Positions 1-6,162 are shown, counted from the first letter of the stretch. The stretch: DNA of 9,105 bases from JAVXAG01 sp036660615 (GCA_036660615.1 JAVXAG010000074.1:1-9105), one strand, 5' to 3'. The notes: a model not told the origin generated them from the sequence alone. Made by a program: numbers and translations.

Positions 1-65
1 ACCGCATCTTGGCACGGCTTTTGCGCCGACACATCGGCCGAAAAGTGCAAAACCCTGCCAGCGCC
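1..65 (+). repeat. 65-bp direct repeat, copy 1 (possibly cut at the window edge)
   Basis: Positions 1-65 match 169-233 at a constant offset of 168 bp, with differences only at 56 (T versus C) and 62 (C versus T). The unit contains the 20-bp core at 8-27. This is followed by an imperfect inverted repeat: CTTTT (18-22) pairs with AAAAG (41-45), and GCCGA (25-29) pairs with TCGGC (34-38) around a CACA loop, with a 2x2 mismatch between the two stems. The true left boundary may lie outside the window. Confidence 0.85.
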
Positions 66-72
66 CCAAAGC

Positions 73-92
73 TTTGGCACGGCTTTTGCGCC
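73..92 (+). repeat. 20-bp core repeat, copy 2
   Basis: It differs from the consensus core only at its first base (T for C). It is followed by a different, C-rich sequence rather than the hairpin found after copies 1 and 4, but AACCGCCAG reappears at 104-112. Confidence 0.8.
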
Positions 93-124
93 TAACCCCC
101 CACAACCGCCAGCCTTGTCACCGT

Positions 125-144
125 CTTGGCACGGCTTTTGCGCC
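125..144 (+). repeat. 20-bp core repeat, copy 3
   Basis: This is an exact copy of the core. The sequence after it (145-168) is unlike that after the other copies, so only the core and a preceding CACCG-like motif are conserved here. Confidence 0.8.
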
Positions 145-168
145 CAAAAGCCTCAGACGTCGCAAACC

Positions 169-233
169 ACCGCATCTTGGCACGGCTTTTGCGCCGACAC
201 ATCGGCCGAAAAGTGCAAAACCCCGCCAGTGCC
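169..233 (+). repeat. 65-bp direct repeat, copy 2
   Basis: This is the second near-identical copy of 1-65, with two substitutions. It includes the core at 176-195 and the same imperfect inverted repeat at 186-213 (CTTTT/AAAAG outer arms, GCCGA/TCGGC inner arms, CACA loop). It ends a few bases before the A-tract that serves as the U-tract of the leftward terminator. Confidence 0.85.
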
Positions 234-239
234 AACCCC

Positions 240-277
240 AAAAAAAGAAGGCAAAGGTCGCAAGCGACTTTTACCTC
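240..277 (-). terminator. Rho-independent terminator of the rubrerythrin gene
   Basis: Read on the minus strand, arms at 265-277 and 248-260 form a stem of about 13 positions around a CTTG tetraloop. The core pairs are GTCG/CGAC; further out there is one A-C mismatch and two G-U wobbles. The stem is followed by a run of U residues from the A-tract at 240-246. It lies 23 bp past the rubrerythrin stop codon, the expected place. The plus-strand reading has the same stem but a much poorer U-tract, so it probably works leftward. Confidence 0.7.
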
Positions 278-299
278 CCGATTTACTAATACTAATCTA

Positions 300-842
300 T
301 TAGCCGAAATATCTTTTTAATAGGCCTTGGAATGCTGCGCCATGGCGAGCTTCGTCTTTTGCCATTTCGTGAACTGTGTCGTGAATAGCATCAAGATTTT
401 GTTGTTTAGCCATAGTTGCTAAAGCTTTCTTTCCAGCGCAAGCGCCAGCTTCAGCTTCAACTCTCATTTCCAAATTCTTCTTTGTTGAATCAGTTAATAC
501 TTCGCCTAGAAGCTCAGCAAATTTTGCTGCATGTTCTGCTTCTTCCCAAGCTGCTTTTTCCCAGTATAAACCGATTTCAGGATAACCTTCTCTATGTGCA
601 ACTCTAGACATTGCTAAGTACATACCAACTTCGGAACATTCGCCAGCAAAGTTAGCTTTTAAACCTTCAATAATTTCAGGATCAACACCCTTTGCAACAC
701 CAACAACATGTTGGTCAGCCCATTCCACATCGCCGCTTTCCTGCTTAACAAATTTATCTGCAGGTACTTTACATACTGGACATTTTTCTGGTGGAGTATC
801 TCCTTCGTGGACATAACCACATACTGAACAAACCCATTTCAT
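300..842 (-). CDS. rbr: Reverse rubrerythrin (rubredoxin domain first, then diiron domain)
   Basis: This 180-residue cytoplasmic protein is a non-heme iron peroxidase; family members reduce hydrogen peroxide, and in clostridia also support oxygen reduction using electrons from NADH via a reductase and rubredoxin. Residues 1-35 are a rubredoxin-like centre with C5-x2-C8 and C21-x2-C24. Residues about 50-180 are a ferritin-like four-helix domain with the diiron ligand motifs around E68, E101-x2-H104, E129/E131 and E164-x2-H167. In classical rubrerythrin the order is the opposite, so this is the reverse type known from Clostridium acetobutylicum. The frame stays open upstream to 1052, but the start at 842 is preferred. 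It gives the natural rubredoxin N-terminus MKWVCSVCGY and has a strong AAAGGAGGA ribosome binding site 10 nt upstream, and the upstream extension has no domain character. The gene is transcribed alone, divergently from the transporter operon, with its own terminator at 240-277. Confidence 0.95.
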   Translation of the reverse strand: MKWVCSVCGYVHEGDTPPEKCPVCKVPADKFVKQESGDVEWADQHVVGVAKGVDPEIIEGLKANFAGECSEVGMYLAMSRVAHREGYPEIGLYWEKAAWEEAEHAAKFAELLGEVLTDSTKKNLEMRVEAEAGACAGKKALATMAKQQNLDAIHDTVHEMAKDEARHGAAFQGLLKRYFG

Positions 843-851
843 AATATAATT

Positions 852-860
852 TCCTCCTTT
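852..860 (-). promoter_or_regulatory. Ribosome binding site that fixes the rubrerythrin start
   Basis: On the minus strand this reads AAAGGAGGA, with GGAGG 10 nt before the ATG at 842. It supports the 180-residue product over the longer open frame reaching back to 1052. Confidence 0.85.
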
Positions 861-921
861 AGTGTGTAATTTATTTAATACTTTAATACGCGAAAAACTA
901 TTCATTTTTTGTGTATACATA

Positions 922-930
922 ATTTTACCA
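922..930 (-). promoter_or_regulatory. Candidate extended -10 promoter for rubrerythrin
   Basis: The minus strand reads TGGTAAAAT, an extended -10 form (TGn plus TAAAAT). A TTGACT hexamer lies upstream (complement of 950-955), but its spacing of 22 bp is too long for a standard -35, and the hexamer at 17 bp is poor. The promoter would therefore rely on the extended -10. A start near 915 would give a leader of roughly 70 nt. A perfect 12-bp palindrome (938-949) lies just upstream of the -10 and could be an operator. Confidence 0.4.
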
Positions 931-937
931 CGTTTTG

Positions 938-949
938 GTTTAATTAAAC
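938..949. promoter_or_regulatory. 12-bp perfect palindrome, possible operator
   Basis: GTTTAATTAAAC is its own reverse complement and lies between the -35-like and -10 elements proposed for rubrerythrin. A shorter perfect palindrome, TGTATACA, lies at 912-919 near the expected transcription start. Neither is a good match to the PerR box I remember (TTATAATnATTATAA). AT-rich palindromes arise by chance, so this is only a candidate. Confidence 0.25.
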
Positions 950-1013
950 AGTCAAATAGTTGGAAAATGCGTTTTTTTTTAGTGTACAATAAACAAGAAA
1001 AAACAATTTTATC

Positions 1014-1041
1014 TTTACATTTCAACCAAAAGTAGTATAAT
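1014..1041 (+). promoter_or_regulatory. Sigma-A-type promoter of the livJ-livHMGF operon
   Basis: TTTACA at 1014-1019 and a perfect TATAAT at 1036-1041 are separated by 16 bp. A-rich and T-rich tracts at 991-1012 just upstream resemble an UP element. Transcription would start near 1047-1049, leaving a leader of about 74 nt before the livJ ATG. A weaker alternative pair (TTGGAA at 960, TACAAT at 985-990, 19-bp spacing) lies further upstream. Confidence 0.7.
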
Positions 1042-1121
1042 TGTAAGTGCACATATCTAAAACATTTAAGGTTTTGTGATTTAAATTTAGATGTTAATAT
1101 TTTATTAGGAGGACAGAAAAA

Positions 1122-2360
1122 ATGAAAAAGAAAATAGCGATATTACTCGCATTAGTTCTTACTTTCTCAATGTTCGCAATGGGTTGCGGCGGCGGTGGCG
1201 GAGACAGCGATGCAGCAGCAGGAGTTTCCGTTGAAGGTACAACAATAAAAATTGGTGTGTTTGAACCAACAACTGGTGAAAACGGCGGCGGTGGAATGCA
1301 AGAAGTATTGGGAGCACGTTATGCAAACCAAGTAAATCCTACTGTTGAAATCAACGGTAAAACTTACGACATCGTATTAGAAGAAGTTGACAACCAATCC
1401 GATAAGGCAGCCGCTCCAACAGCAGCACAGAACCTTCTTAGCAAAGGCGTTGTTGCAGTATTAGGATCATATGGATCAGGAGTTTCAATTGCAGCAGGAG
1501 ACACATTTGAAAAAGCAGCAGTTCCAGCAATTGGATGTTCATGTACAAATCCACAAGTTACCTTAGGAAAAGATTACTATTTCAGAGTTTGCTTTATTGA
1601 CCCATTCCAAGGAACAGTAATGGCTAACTTTGCAAAAGAAGAAGGATTTACAAAAGCAGCAGTTATTTCACAGAATGGTGATGACTATTCAACAGGTCTA
1701 GCTGGATACTTCAAAGAAGCATTCGCAGCAGTAGGCGGAGAAATTGTTGCAGATGAAACATATAACACAAACGAAACAGACTTTAACGCAATTTTAACTA
1801 AGGTTAAGAGCTCAAAGGCTGATGTAATATTTATACCATCATCAATTGCTACAGCTACATTAATCTTACCACAGATTGCAGCTAATGGAATCGATGCACA
1901 AATCCTAGCTGGCGACACTTGGGAAAATGCAACAATAATTTCAAAAGATGCAGTAGGCGTTAAATTATCAACATTCTTTGATGAAAAAGACCAAAACAAG
2001 AGTACAGTAGCAGCTGACTTTGTAAAAGGATTCAAAGATTACCTAAAATCAAGCGATAAGAATAAGACAGCTAACGGTGGAAACTACACAGTAGCAGCAG
2101 TATCAGCATTAGGATACGATGCATATATGGCAGTTTACCATGCATTAGAATCATTAAATGGAACAGATATCGAAACAATTAATTCAGTAGCAATCAAAGA
2201 TGCACTTAAGACAGTTACATTTGATGGAGTTACTGGTGGAATAGCCTTCGACGAAAACGGAGATGCTATAAAAGACATCGCTTACATCAAGACAATTACC
2301 AAAGATTCAGTTAACAGTAAAGAATTCAAATTCTTGAGAACACAAACAATTGCAAAATAA
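1122..2360 (+). CDS. livJ: Branched-chain-amino-acid-type ABC transporter binding lipoprotein
   Basis: This 412-residue extracellular lipoprotein captures a ligand, probably leucine, isoleucine or valine, and hands it to the LivHM channel. The N-terminus MKKK plus a hydrophobic stretch to residue 18 is a signal peptide. The lipobox A19-M-G-C22 gives lipidation at C22, followed by a Gly-rich linker (23-27). From about residue 40 the sequence is a type I periplasmic-binding fold of the Leu/Ile/Val family, starting with KIGVFEPTTG and including YYFRVCF at 152-158, a block also found in the second binding protein downstream. The start has AGGAGG at 1107-1112, 9 nt from the ATG. It is first in the operon, behind a good promoter and followed by a hairpin before livH, an arrangement typical of a binding protein made in excess. 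Family members also bind other amino acids, amides or urea-like compounds, so the ligand is inferred from family and context only. Confidence 0.9.
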   Translation: MKKKIAILLALVLTFSMFAMGCGGGGGDSDAAAGVSVEGTTIKIGVFEPTTGENGGGGMQEVLGARYANQVNPTVEINGKTYDIVLEEVDNQSDKAAAPTAAQNLLSKGVVAVLGSYGSGVSIAAGDTFEKAAVPAIGCSCTNPQVTLGKDYYFRVCFIDPFQGTVMANFAKEEGFTKAAVISQNGDDYSTGLAGYFKEAFAAVGGEIVADETYNTNETDFNAILTKVKSSKADVIFIPSSIATATLILPQIAANGIDAQILAGDTWENATIISKDAVGVKLSTFFDEKDQNKSTVAADFVKGFKDYLKSSDKNKTANGGNYTVAAVSALGYDAYMAVYHALESLNGTDIETINSVAIKDALKTVTFDGVTGGIAFDENGDAIKDIAYIKTITKDSVNSKEFKFLRTQTIAK

Positions 2361-2420
2361 GGCAGTTCATAGTGATTCAACGAAGACGATTTTAGTTGTT
2401 AAATATTGAGTTATAAATTT

Positions 2421-2454
2421 GCGGCGAAGGGGCTTTATGCCTCTCACCGCTTTT
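2421..2454 (+). terminator. Hairpin with short U-run between livJ and livH (partial terminator)
   Basis: The left arm (2421-2433) and right arm (2439-2450) pair over 11 bp, with one bulged A at 2427 and one C-A mismatch, around a TTTAT loop. GCGG/CCGC closes the base and TTTT (2451-2454) follows directly. The U-run is short, so read-through is likely. As in other ABC importer operons, this would give much livJ transcript and less of the membrane and ATPase genes, and would protect the 3' end of the livJ message. Confidence 0.65.
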
Positions 2455-2487
2455 ATGCGTTATTAGGGGATAAGAAAATACAGGCAG

Positions 2488-2565
2488 ATTCATTAAGATT
2501 TGTGGACATTTATTCACAAATACTGGGGGAAACCAGTTAGAAATTATCTGCAAATCTTAGTGAAT
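2488..2565 (+). other. Long inverted repeat upstream of livH, structured leader RNA candidate
   Basis: Arms 2488-2506 and 2547-2565 pair without interruption for 19 bp, including three G-U wobbles. The outer 15 bp (2488-2502 with 2551-2565) contain only one wobble. Inside the 40-nt loop, ACTGG (2522-2526) and CCAGT (2533-2537) form a second hairpin around GGGAAA. No U-run follows, so it is not a standard terminator. It ends 35 nt before the livH ribosome binding site. Competing pairings exist, for example ATTTGTG (2498-2504) with CACAAAT (2515-2521), and GCAGAT (2484-2489) with ATCTGC (2546-2551). It does not match a T-box or any riboswitch class I recognise. It may stabilise or process the downstream message; its function is unknown. 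Confidence 0.6.
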
Positions 2566-2616
2566 AAGTGGTATTTACTATTCGGTATTTATTAAGTTTT
2601 AGGAGGCTAACAAACA

Positions 2617-3504
2617 ATGACATTAATAGATCTAATACAATATTGTTTGGCAGGCATATCAATAGGTGGAATTTACGCACTTATAGCCATTGGTTACACA
2701 ATGGTATACGGTATTTTACGTTTAATAAACTTTGCACATGGAGATATCTTCATGATGGCAGCGTATTTTATGATTTTTGCTATGGTGGACTTTGCGCTTC
2801 CATGGTATCTGTCGATGTTTATTATGATAGTGAGTACAGTAGTATTAGGCGTTTTGATCGAGAAACTGGCATATAAGCCACTCAGATCATCACCACGTAT
2901 GTCCATAATGATTTCAGCCATTGGCGTTTCATATTTGTTGCAGAACTTGGCTACGTACTTGTTCTCAGCATTGCCAAGACAATATCCATCAATTCCAGTG
3001 TTAAATACAACCATTAAAATTGGTGAAGTTTCAACTTCATTGGTTACATTTATTACACCGATAATTACAATAGCATTTGTAGTAGGATTGATGATGATAA
3101 TAAAGCACACAAAAATTGGAATGGCCATGAGAGCAGTATCAAAAGACTTTGAAGCTGCACAGCTTATGGGAATAAAGATAAACACAGTAATAAGCGTGAC
3201 ATTTGTAATAGGTTGCTTCTTGGCAGCTGTAGGTTCAATGCTTTACTTCACTCCTCGTCCTTCCGTATATCCACTAGCTGGATCTTTGCCAGGTCTAAAG
3301 TGCTTTATAGCAGCAGTATTTGGCGGAATTGGAAGTATTCCAGGGGCAGTAGTTGGCGGCTTTGTAATAGGACTTTCAGAAACATTTATGAAAGCAGCAG
3401 GACTGTCACAGTTTAGTGATGTATTGACATTCGTCATTTTAATTGTAGTATTGATGTTCAAACCAACAGGTTTGTTCGGTGAAAATTTAACAGAGAAGGT
3501 GTAA
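2617..3504 (+). CDS. livH: Branched-chain amino acid ABC transporter permease LivH
   Basis: This 295-residue integral membrane protein forms half of the substrate channel with LivM. It consists almost entirely of hydrophobic helices, about eight. The N-terminal family signature around GYTMVYGI (26-33) and NFAHGD (38-43) is typical of LivH. The cytoplasmic loop that contacts an ATPase carries EAAQLMG at 179-185 after GMAMRAVSKD. The Gly-rich segment FGGIGSIPGAVVGG near residues 235-250 is also characteristic. The length is normal for the family. The start at 2617 follows AGGAGG at 2601-2606 with a 10-nt gap. It is separated from livJ by a 256-bp spacer with two RNA structures, but only 3 bp from livM. 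Confidence 0.95.
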   Translation: MTLIDLIQYCLAGISIGGIYALIAIGYTMVYGILRLINFAHGDIFMMAAYFMIFAMVDFALPWYLSMFIMIVSTVVLGVLIEKLAYKPLRSSPRMSIMISAIGVSYLLQNLATYLFSALPRQYPSIPVLNTTIKIGEVSTSLVTFITPIITIAFVVGLMMIIKHTKIGMAMRAVSKDFEAAQLMGIKINTVISVTFVIGCFLAAVGSMLYFTPRPSVYPLAGSLPGLKCFIAAVFGGIGSIPGAVVGGFVIGLSETFMKAAGLSQFSDVLTFVILIVVLMFKPTGLFGENLTEKV

Positions 3505-3507
3505 ATT

Positions 3508-4626
3508 ATGACAAAGAAATCAAAATTTGTTTGCTCAATAGTTGCAATCGCTGTGTTAGTGGGATTATCATTAGTTGCTGAACTAAATATCCCTCCATCA
3601 TCAATGCTTCGTTCAGTATTGCAGTTGAGTTTGATTTATGCACTAGTAGCAGTTTCCATGAACCTTTTAAACGGTATCACAGGATTGTTCTCACTAGGGC
3701 AAGCAGGATTTATGGCAGTTGGAGCATACGCGTATGCAGTATTTACAATTCCAGTTGCAAAAAAATCAATGGTATATTATTTATATGGAGTCGCAGACGG
3801 ACTTGCAAATGTTCAATTACCAATGTTTGTTGGTATTTTAATTGCAGGAGTTGTAGCAGCTATATTTGCAGTAATTATTGGAGCACCTATCCTTAGACTA
3901 AAGAGTGACTATTTTGCAATTGCAACTCTTGGGTTTGCAGAAATTGTTCGAATAGTTATAGCAAGTTCTCCACTAAACCACATAACAAACGGTTCATTAG
4001 GACTAAACAATATTCCAGGATACAATTCACTATTCATAACATTTATCATAGTGGCAATATGTATTGGCATAGTTGTTTTGTTAGTAAGATCGTCATATGG
4101 TAGAGCATTCAAAGCCATAAGAGAAGATGAAATTGCCGCAGAAACTATGGGAATTGACTTAGCAAAACACAAACAGTTGGCATTTATAGTAAGCTCATTC
4201 TTTGCAGGAATTGCAGGAGCATTACTAGCGATGTTCCTTGGAGCTATTTCCTCAACAACATTCAGCATTACCATGACATACAATATTTTGCTGATAGTAG
4301 TAATCGGCGGAATGGGAAGTATAACAGGAAGCGTACTGGCTGCGTTCCTAGTAACATTTGCAAAAGAATGGTGGTTGAGATTCTTAGATAACACTATGAT
4401 GATTGGCTCATTTGAAGTACCTTTCCTAAGAACTGGATTTAGAATGGTAGTATTCTCAATTATCTTGATGATGGTAGTTCTATTCTGGAGAAAAGGAATT
4501 ATGGGACAAAAAGAATTTTCTTGGGATGGCCTGATAAACTTTTTCAAGAGTATAGGCGCCAAATTCAAAGGAAAGAGCAAAGACGTGACCAAAGAAGTTA
4601 GCAAAGAAGGTGCCAGCAATGAGTAA
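3508..4626 (+). CDS. livM: Branched-chain amino acid ABC transporter permease LivM
   Basis: This 372-residue membrane protein is the partner of LivH in the channel. Hydrophobic helices cover nearly all of residues 8-335. The LivM hallmark lies at 52-69 (NLLNGITGLFSLGQAGFM). The ATPase-contact loop GRAFKAIRED leads into EIAAETMG at 208-215. The Gly-rich stretch VIGGMGSITGS follows in the last third. The C-terminal tail after about residue 345 is polar and lysine-rich, so it should lie in the cytoplasm; I cannot assign it a role. GAGAAGG at 3493-3499, inside the end of livH, serves as ribosome binding site. The livM end overlaps the livG start by 8 bp, so the two are probably translationally coupled. 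Confidence 0.95.
   Translation: MTKKSKFVCSIVAIAVLVGLSLVAELNIPPSSMLRSVLQLSLIYALVAVSMNLLNGITGLFSLGQAGFMAVGAYAYAVFTIPVAKKSMVYYLYGVADGLANVQLPMFVGILIAGVVAAIFAVIIGAPILRLKSDYFAIATLGFAEIVRIVIASSPLNHITNGSLGLNNIPGYNSLFITFIIVAICIGIVVLLVRSSYGRAFKAIREDEIAAETMGIDLAKHKQLAFIVSSFFAGIAGALLAMFLGAISSTTFSITMTYNILLIVVIGGMGSITGSVLAAFLVTFAKEWWLRFLDNTMMIGSFEVPFLRTGFRMVVFSIILMMVVLFWRKGIMGQKEFSWDGLINFFKSIGAKFKGKSKDVTKEVSKEGASNE
4606..4610 (+). promoter_or_regulatory. Ribosome binding site that decides the livG start
   Basis: GAAGG lies 8 nt before the ATG at 4619. An in-frame GTG at 4610 would overlap this site and leave no spacing, so the ATG at 4619 is the better start. Confidence 0.75.
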
Positions 4627-5458
4627 AGAAAATATATTAAAACTTTGCGACGTGACCATGCAATTTGGTGGTGTTGTAGCCGTTAACAATTTGAACTTAG
4701 AAGTAAATAAGGGAGAAATAATAGGGCTTATCGGACCAAACGGAGCAGGAAAAACCACAGTGTTTAACGTAATAACCGGCGTATACGATGCAACAAACGG
4801 AGCCGTTGAAATCAATGGCAAACGTGTTTTGGAGAATTACCCAACAGGTAAAATGAAAGACTTGTACAACGGTCAAAACGCTGGAAGTTATACGCAAAAA
4901 GTTGCGTTGACACCAGATAAAATAACCAAACTTGGAGCGGCTAGAACATTCCAAAACATTAGACTTTTTAAGAGTTTGAGTGTATTTGAAAATGTTTTGA
5001 TAGCTAAGCACATGAATATAAAAGCAAATGTATTTTCTGCAACCTTTATGTTAAACCATAAAGAAGAAAAGAAAATGAGAGAAGATACAATGGAACTTTT
5101 GAAGATTTTGGGACTTGAAAAGAACAAAGATGACGTAGCAAGTTCGTTGCCATATGGTAAACAGCGACATCTTGAGATAGCTCGTGCATTGGCAACTGAA
5201 CCTACACTGCTACTTCTTGACGAACCGGCAGCAGGTATGAATCCACAAGAGGCAGACGAATTGATGCACTTTATTGCAGAGATTAGAGATGAATTTAAGC
5301 TTTCTATTCTTATGATAGAGCATCATATGCATGTAATTATGGGTGTTTGCGACAGAATATATGTACTTGATTATGGAACACTAATTGCAGAGGGTAATCC
5401 AAAAGAAATTCAGAGCAATCCTAAAGTTATAGAAGCATATTTGGGGGTAGATGACTAA
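4619..5458 (+). CDS. livG: Branched-chain amino acid ABC transporter ATPase LivG
   Basis: This 279-residue cytoplasmic ATPase pairs with LivF to drive import. Walker A is GPNGAGKTT (39-47). The Q-loop is Q112 in ARTFQNIRLF. The signature is the degenerate LPYGKQRHLEIARAL (from 177) usual for LivG, Walker B is LLLLDE (197-202), and the H-loop is H235 in MIEHH. Between the first strands and the Q-loop, residues about 73-101 (NYPTGKMKDLYNGQNAGSYT onward) form an insertion that makes the protein longer than the roughly 255 residues of E. coli LivG. The ATG at 4619 is chosen over an in-frame GTG at 4610 because of the ribosome binding site. The gene overlaps livM by 8 bp, and its stop overlaps the livF start in TAATG. 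Confidence 0.95.
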   Translation: MSKENILKLCDVTMQFGGVVAVNNLNLEVNKGEIIGLIGPNGAGKTTVFNVITGVYDATNGAVEINGKRVLENYPTGKMKDLYNGQNAGSYTQKVALTPDKITKLGAARTFQNIRLFKSLSVFENVLIAKHMNIKANVFSATFMLNHKEEKKMREDTMELLKILGLEKNKDDVASSLPYGKQRHLEIARALATEPTLLLLDEPAAGMNPQEADELMHFIAEIRDEFKLSILMIEHHMHVIMGVCDRIYVLDYGTLIAEGNPKEIQSNPKVIEAYLGVDD

Positions 5459-6162
5459 TGTTAAAAATAAAAGATTTACACGTCCATTATGGTGGAATTC
5501 ACGCACTTCAAGGGATTGACTTAGATGTACCTGACAAACAAATAATTTCACTAATCGGCGCTAATGGCGCAGGAAAAAGTACTACACTAAAAGCGATAAT
5601 GAGTGTAGTCAACAAATCTATGGGTACAATTGAATTTGATGGAGTTGACATCACAAAGATGCAGACCATCGACGTAGTTAAGCATGGAATTGTCCTTTGC
5701 CCAGAAGGCAGGAGAATATTTCCAGATCTTACAGTTGCTGAAAATTTGACTGTAGGAGCATATTTAAGAAAAGATAAAGAACAAGTAAAAAAAGACAGAG
5801 ATTGGGTATATGAACTTTTTCCTAGAATGAAGGAAAGAGAATGGCAACAAGGCGGTACACTTTCTGGTGGTGAGCAGCAGATGCTTGCAGTGGGGCGTGC
5901 ACTTATGACAAAACCCAAACTGTTGATGTTAGATGAACCTTCCCTGGGGCTTGCTCCGTTAGTAATCAAAGACATTTTCTCTATAATCCAAGAGATTAAT
6001 AGAGCAGGAGTCAATGTGTTGCTTATCGAGCAAAACGCTAAAGCGGCCTTACAAATTTCACACTATGCATATGTAATGGAAACTGGAGAGATAACTTTGC
6101 ATGGAAAAGGCAAAGAACTTCTTGAAAATCCACAAGTGCAAAAGGCATATTTGGGTGAGTAA
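5458..6162 (+). CDS. livF: Branched-chain amino acid ABC transporter ATPase LivF
   Basis: This 234-residue cytoplasmic ATPase is the usual length for LivF. Walker A is GANGAGKST (34-42), the signature is LSGGEQQMLAVGRAL (from 135), and Walker B is LLMLDEP (155-161). The Q-loop position reads PEGRRIF (82-88) and the H-loop position IEQN (190-193), with Glu and Gln in place of the usual Gln and His; both are standard for LivF. The start codon shares one base with the livG stop (TAATG). The upstream GGGGGTAG at 5443-5450 is a weak ribosome binding site, so translational coupling to livG is likely. Confidence 0.95.
   Translation: MLKIKDLHVHYGGIHALQGIDLDVPDKQIISLIGANGAGKSTTLKAIMSVVNKSMGTIEFDGVDITKMQTIDVVKHGIVLCPEGRRIFPDLTVAENLTVGAYLRKDKEQVKKDRDWVYELFPRMKEREWQQGGTLSGGEQQMLAVGRALMTKPKLLMLDEPSLGLAPLVIKDIFSIIQEINRAGVNVLLIEQNAKAALQISHYAYVMETGEITLHGKGKELLENPQVQKAYLGE

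Larger units (their letters stand above)
1..233. repeat. GC-rich intergenic repeat cluster, four copies of a 20-bp core
   Basis: This gene-free stretch is visibly GC-rich in an otherwise AT-rich window. The core CTTGGCACGGCTTTTGCGCC occurs at 8-27, 125-144 and 176-195, and with one change in the first base at 73-92; the last 19 bases are identical in all four. Start-to-start distances are 65, 52 and 51 bp, so the copies fall in different reading frames, which argues against a protein repeat. A second shared motif, AACC(CC)GCCAG, follows copies 1, 2 and 4 at about 51-61, 104-112 and 219-229. Short open frames run through the region but have no ribosome binding site and only decode the repeat in different frames. 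It is most likely a dispersed or locally amplified non-coding repeat. The cluster is probably cut by the left edge of the window, so its full extent is unknown. Confidence 0.85.

Noticed and set aside
1..233. CRISPR-like array
   Set aside because: The repeats are only 20 bp, the spacing is irregular (45, 32 and 31 nt between copies), and the sequence after copies 1 and 4 is almost the same, unlike unique spacers. No cas gene is present.
74..320. Short proteins of 62-71 residues read through the repeat cluster
   Set aside because: Three overlapping frames are open only because the region is GC-rich and repetitive. None has a ribosome binding site, and the repeat spacing is not a multiple of three overall.
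840..930. PerR box for the rubrerythrin gene
   Set aside because: The AT-rich stretches near 840-850 and 914-930 match the remembered PerR consensus only partly; the match is no better than expected in AT-rich DNA.
843..1052. N-terminal extension of rubrerythrin by 70 residues
   Set aside because: The extension would cover the promoter region, has no domain character, and lacks a good ribosome binding site, while the start at 842 has a strong one and the expected rubredoxin N-terminus.
2361..2616. T-box or known riboswitch controlling amino acid uptake
   Set aside because: I see no T-box consensus (the AANNGGGUGGNACCGCG-type element) and no conserved core of a riboswitch class that I know. 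The structures are reported only as candidates.
3909..4619. Antisense open frame of 236 codons opposite livM
   Set aside because: It is the shadow of livM, kept open by A-ending codon bias. It has no recognisable protein features, and livM is certain.
5703..6036. LivF Q-loop and H-loop substitutions (Glu and Gln) as a sign of an inactive ATPase
   Set aside because: PEGRRxF and VEQN-type sequences at these positions are normal for active LivF proteins.
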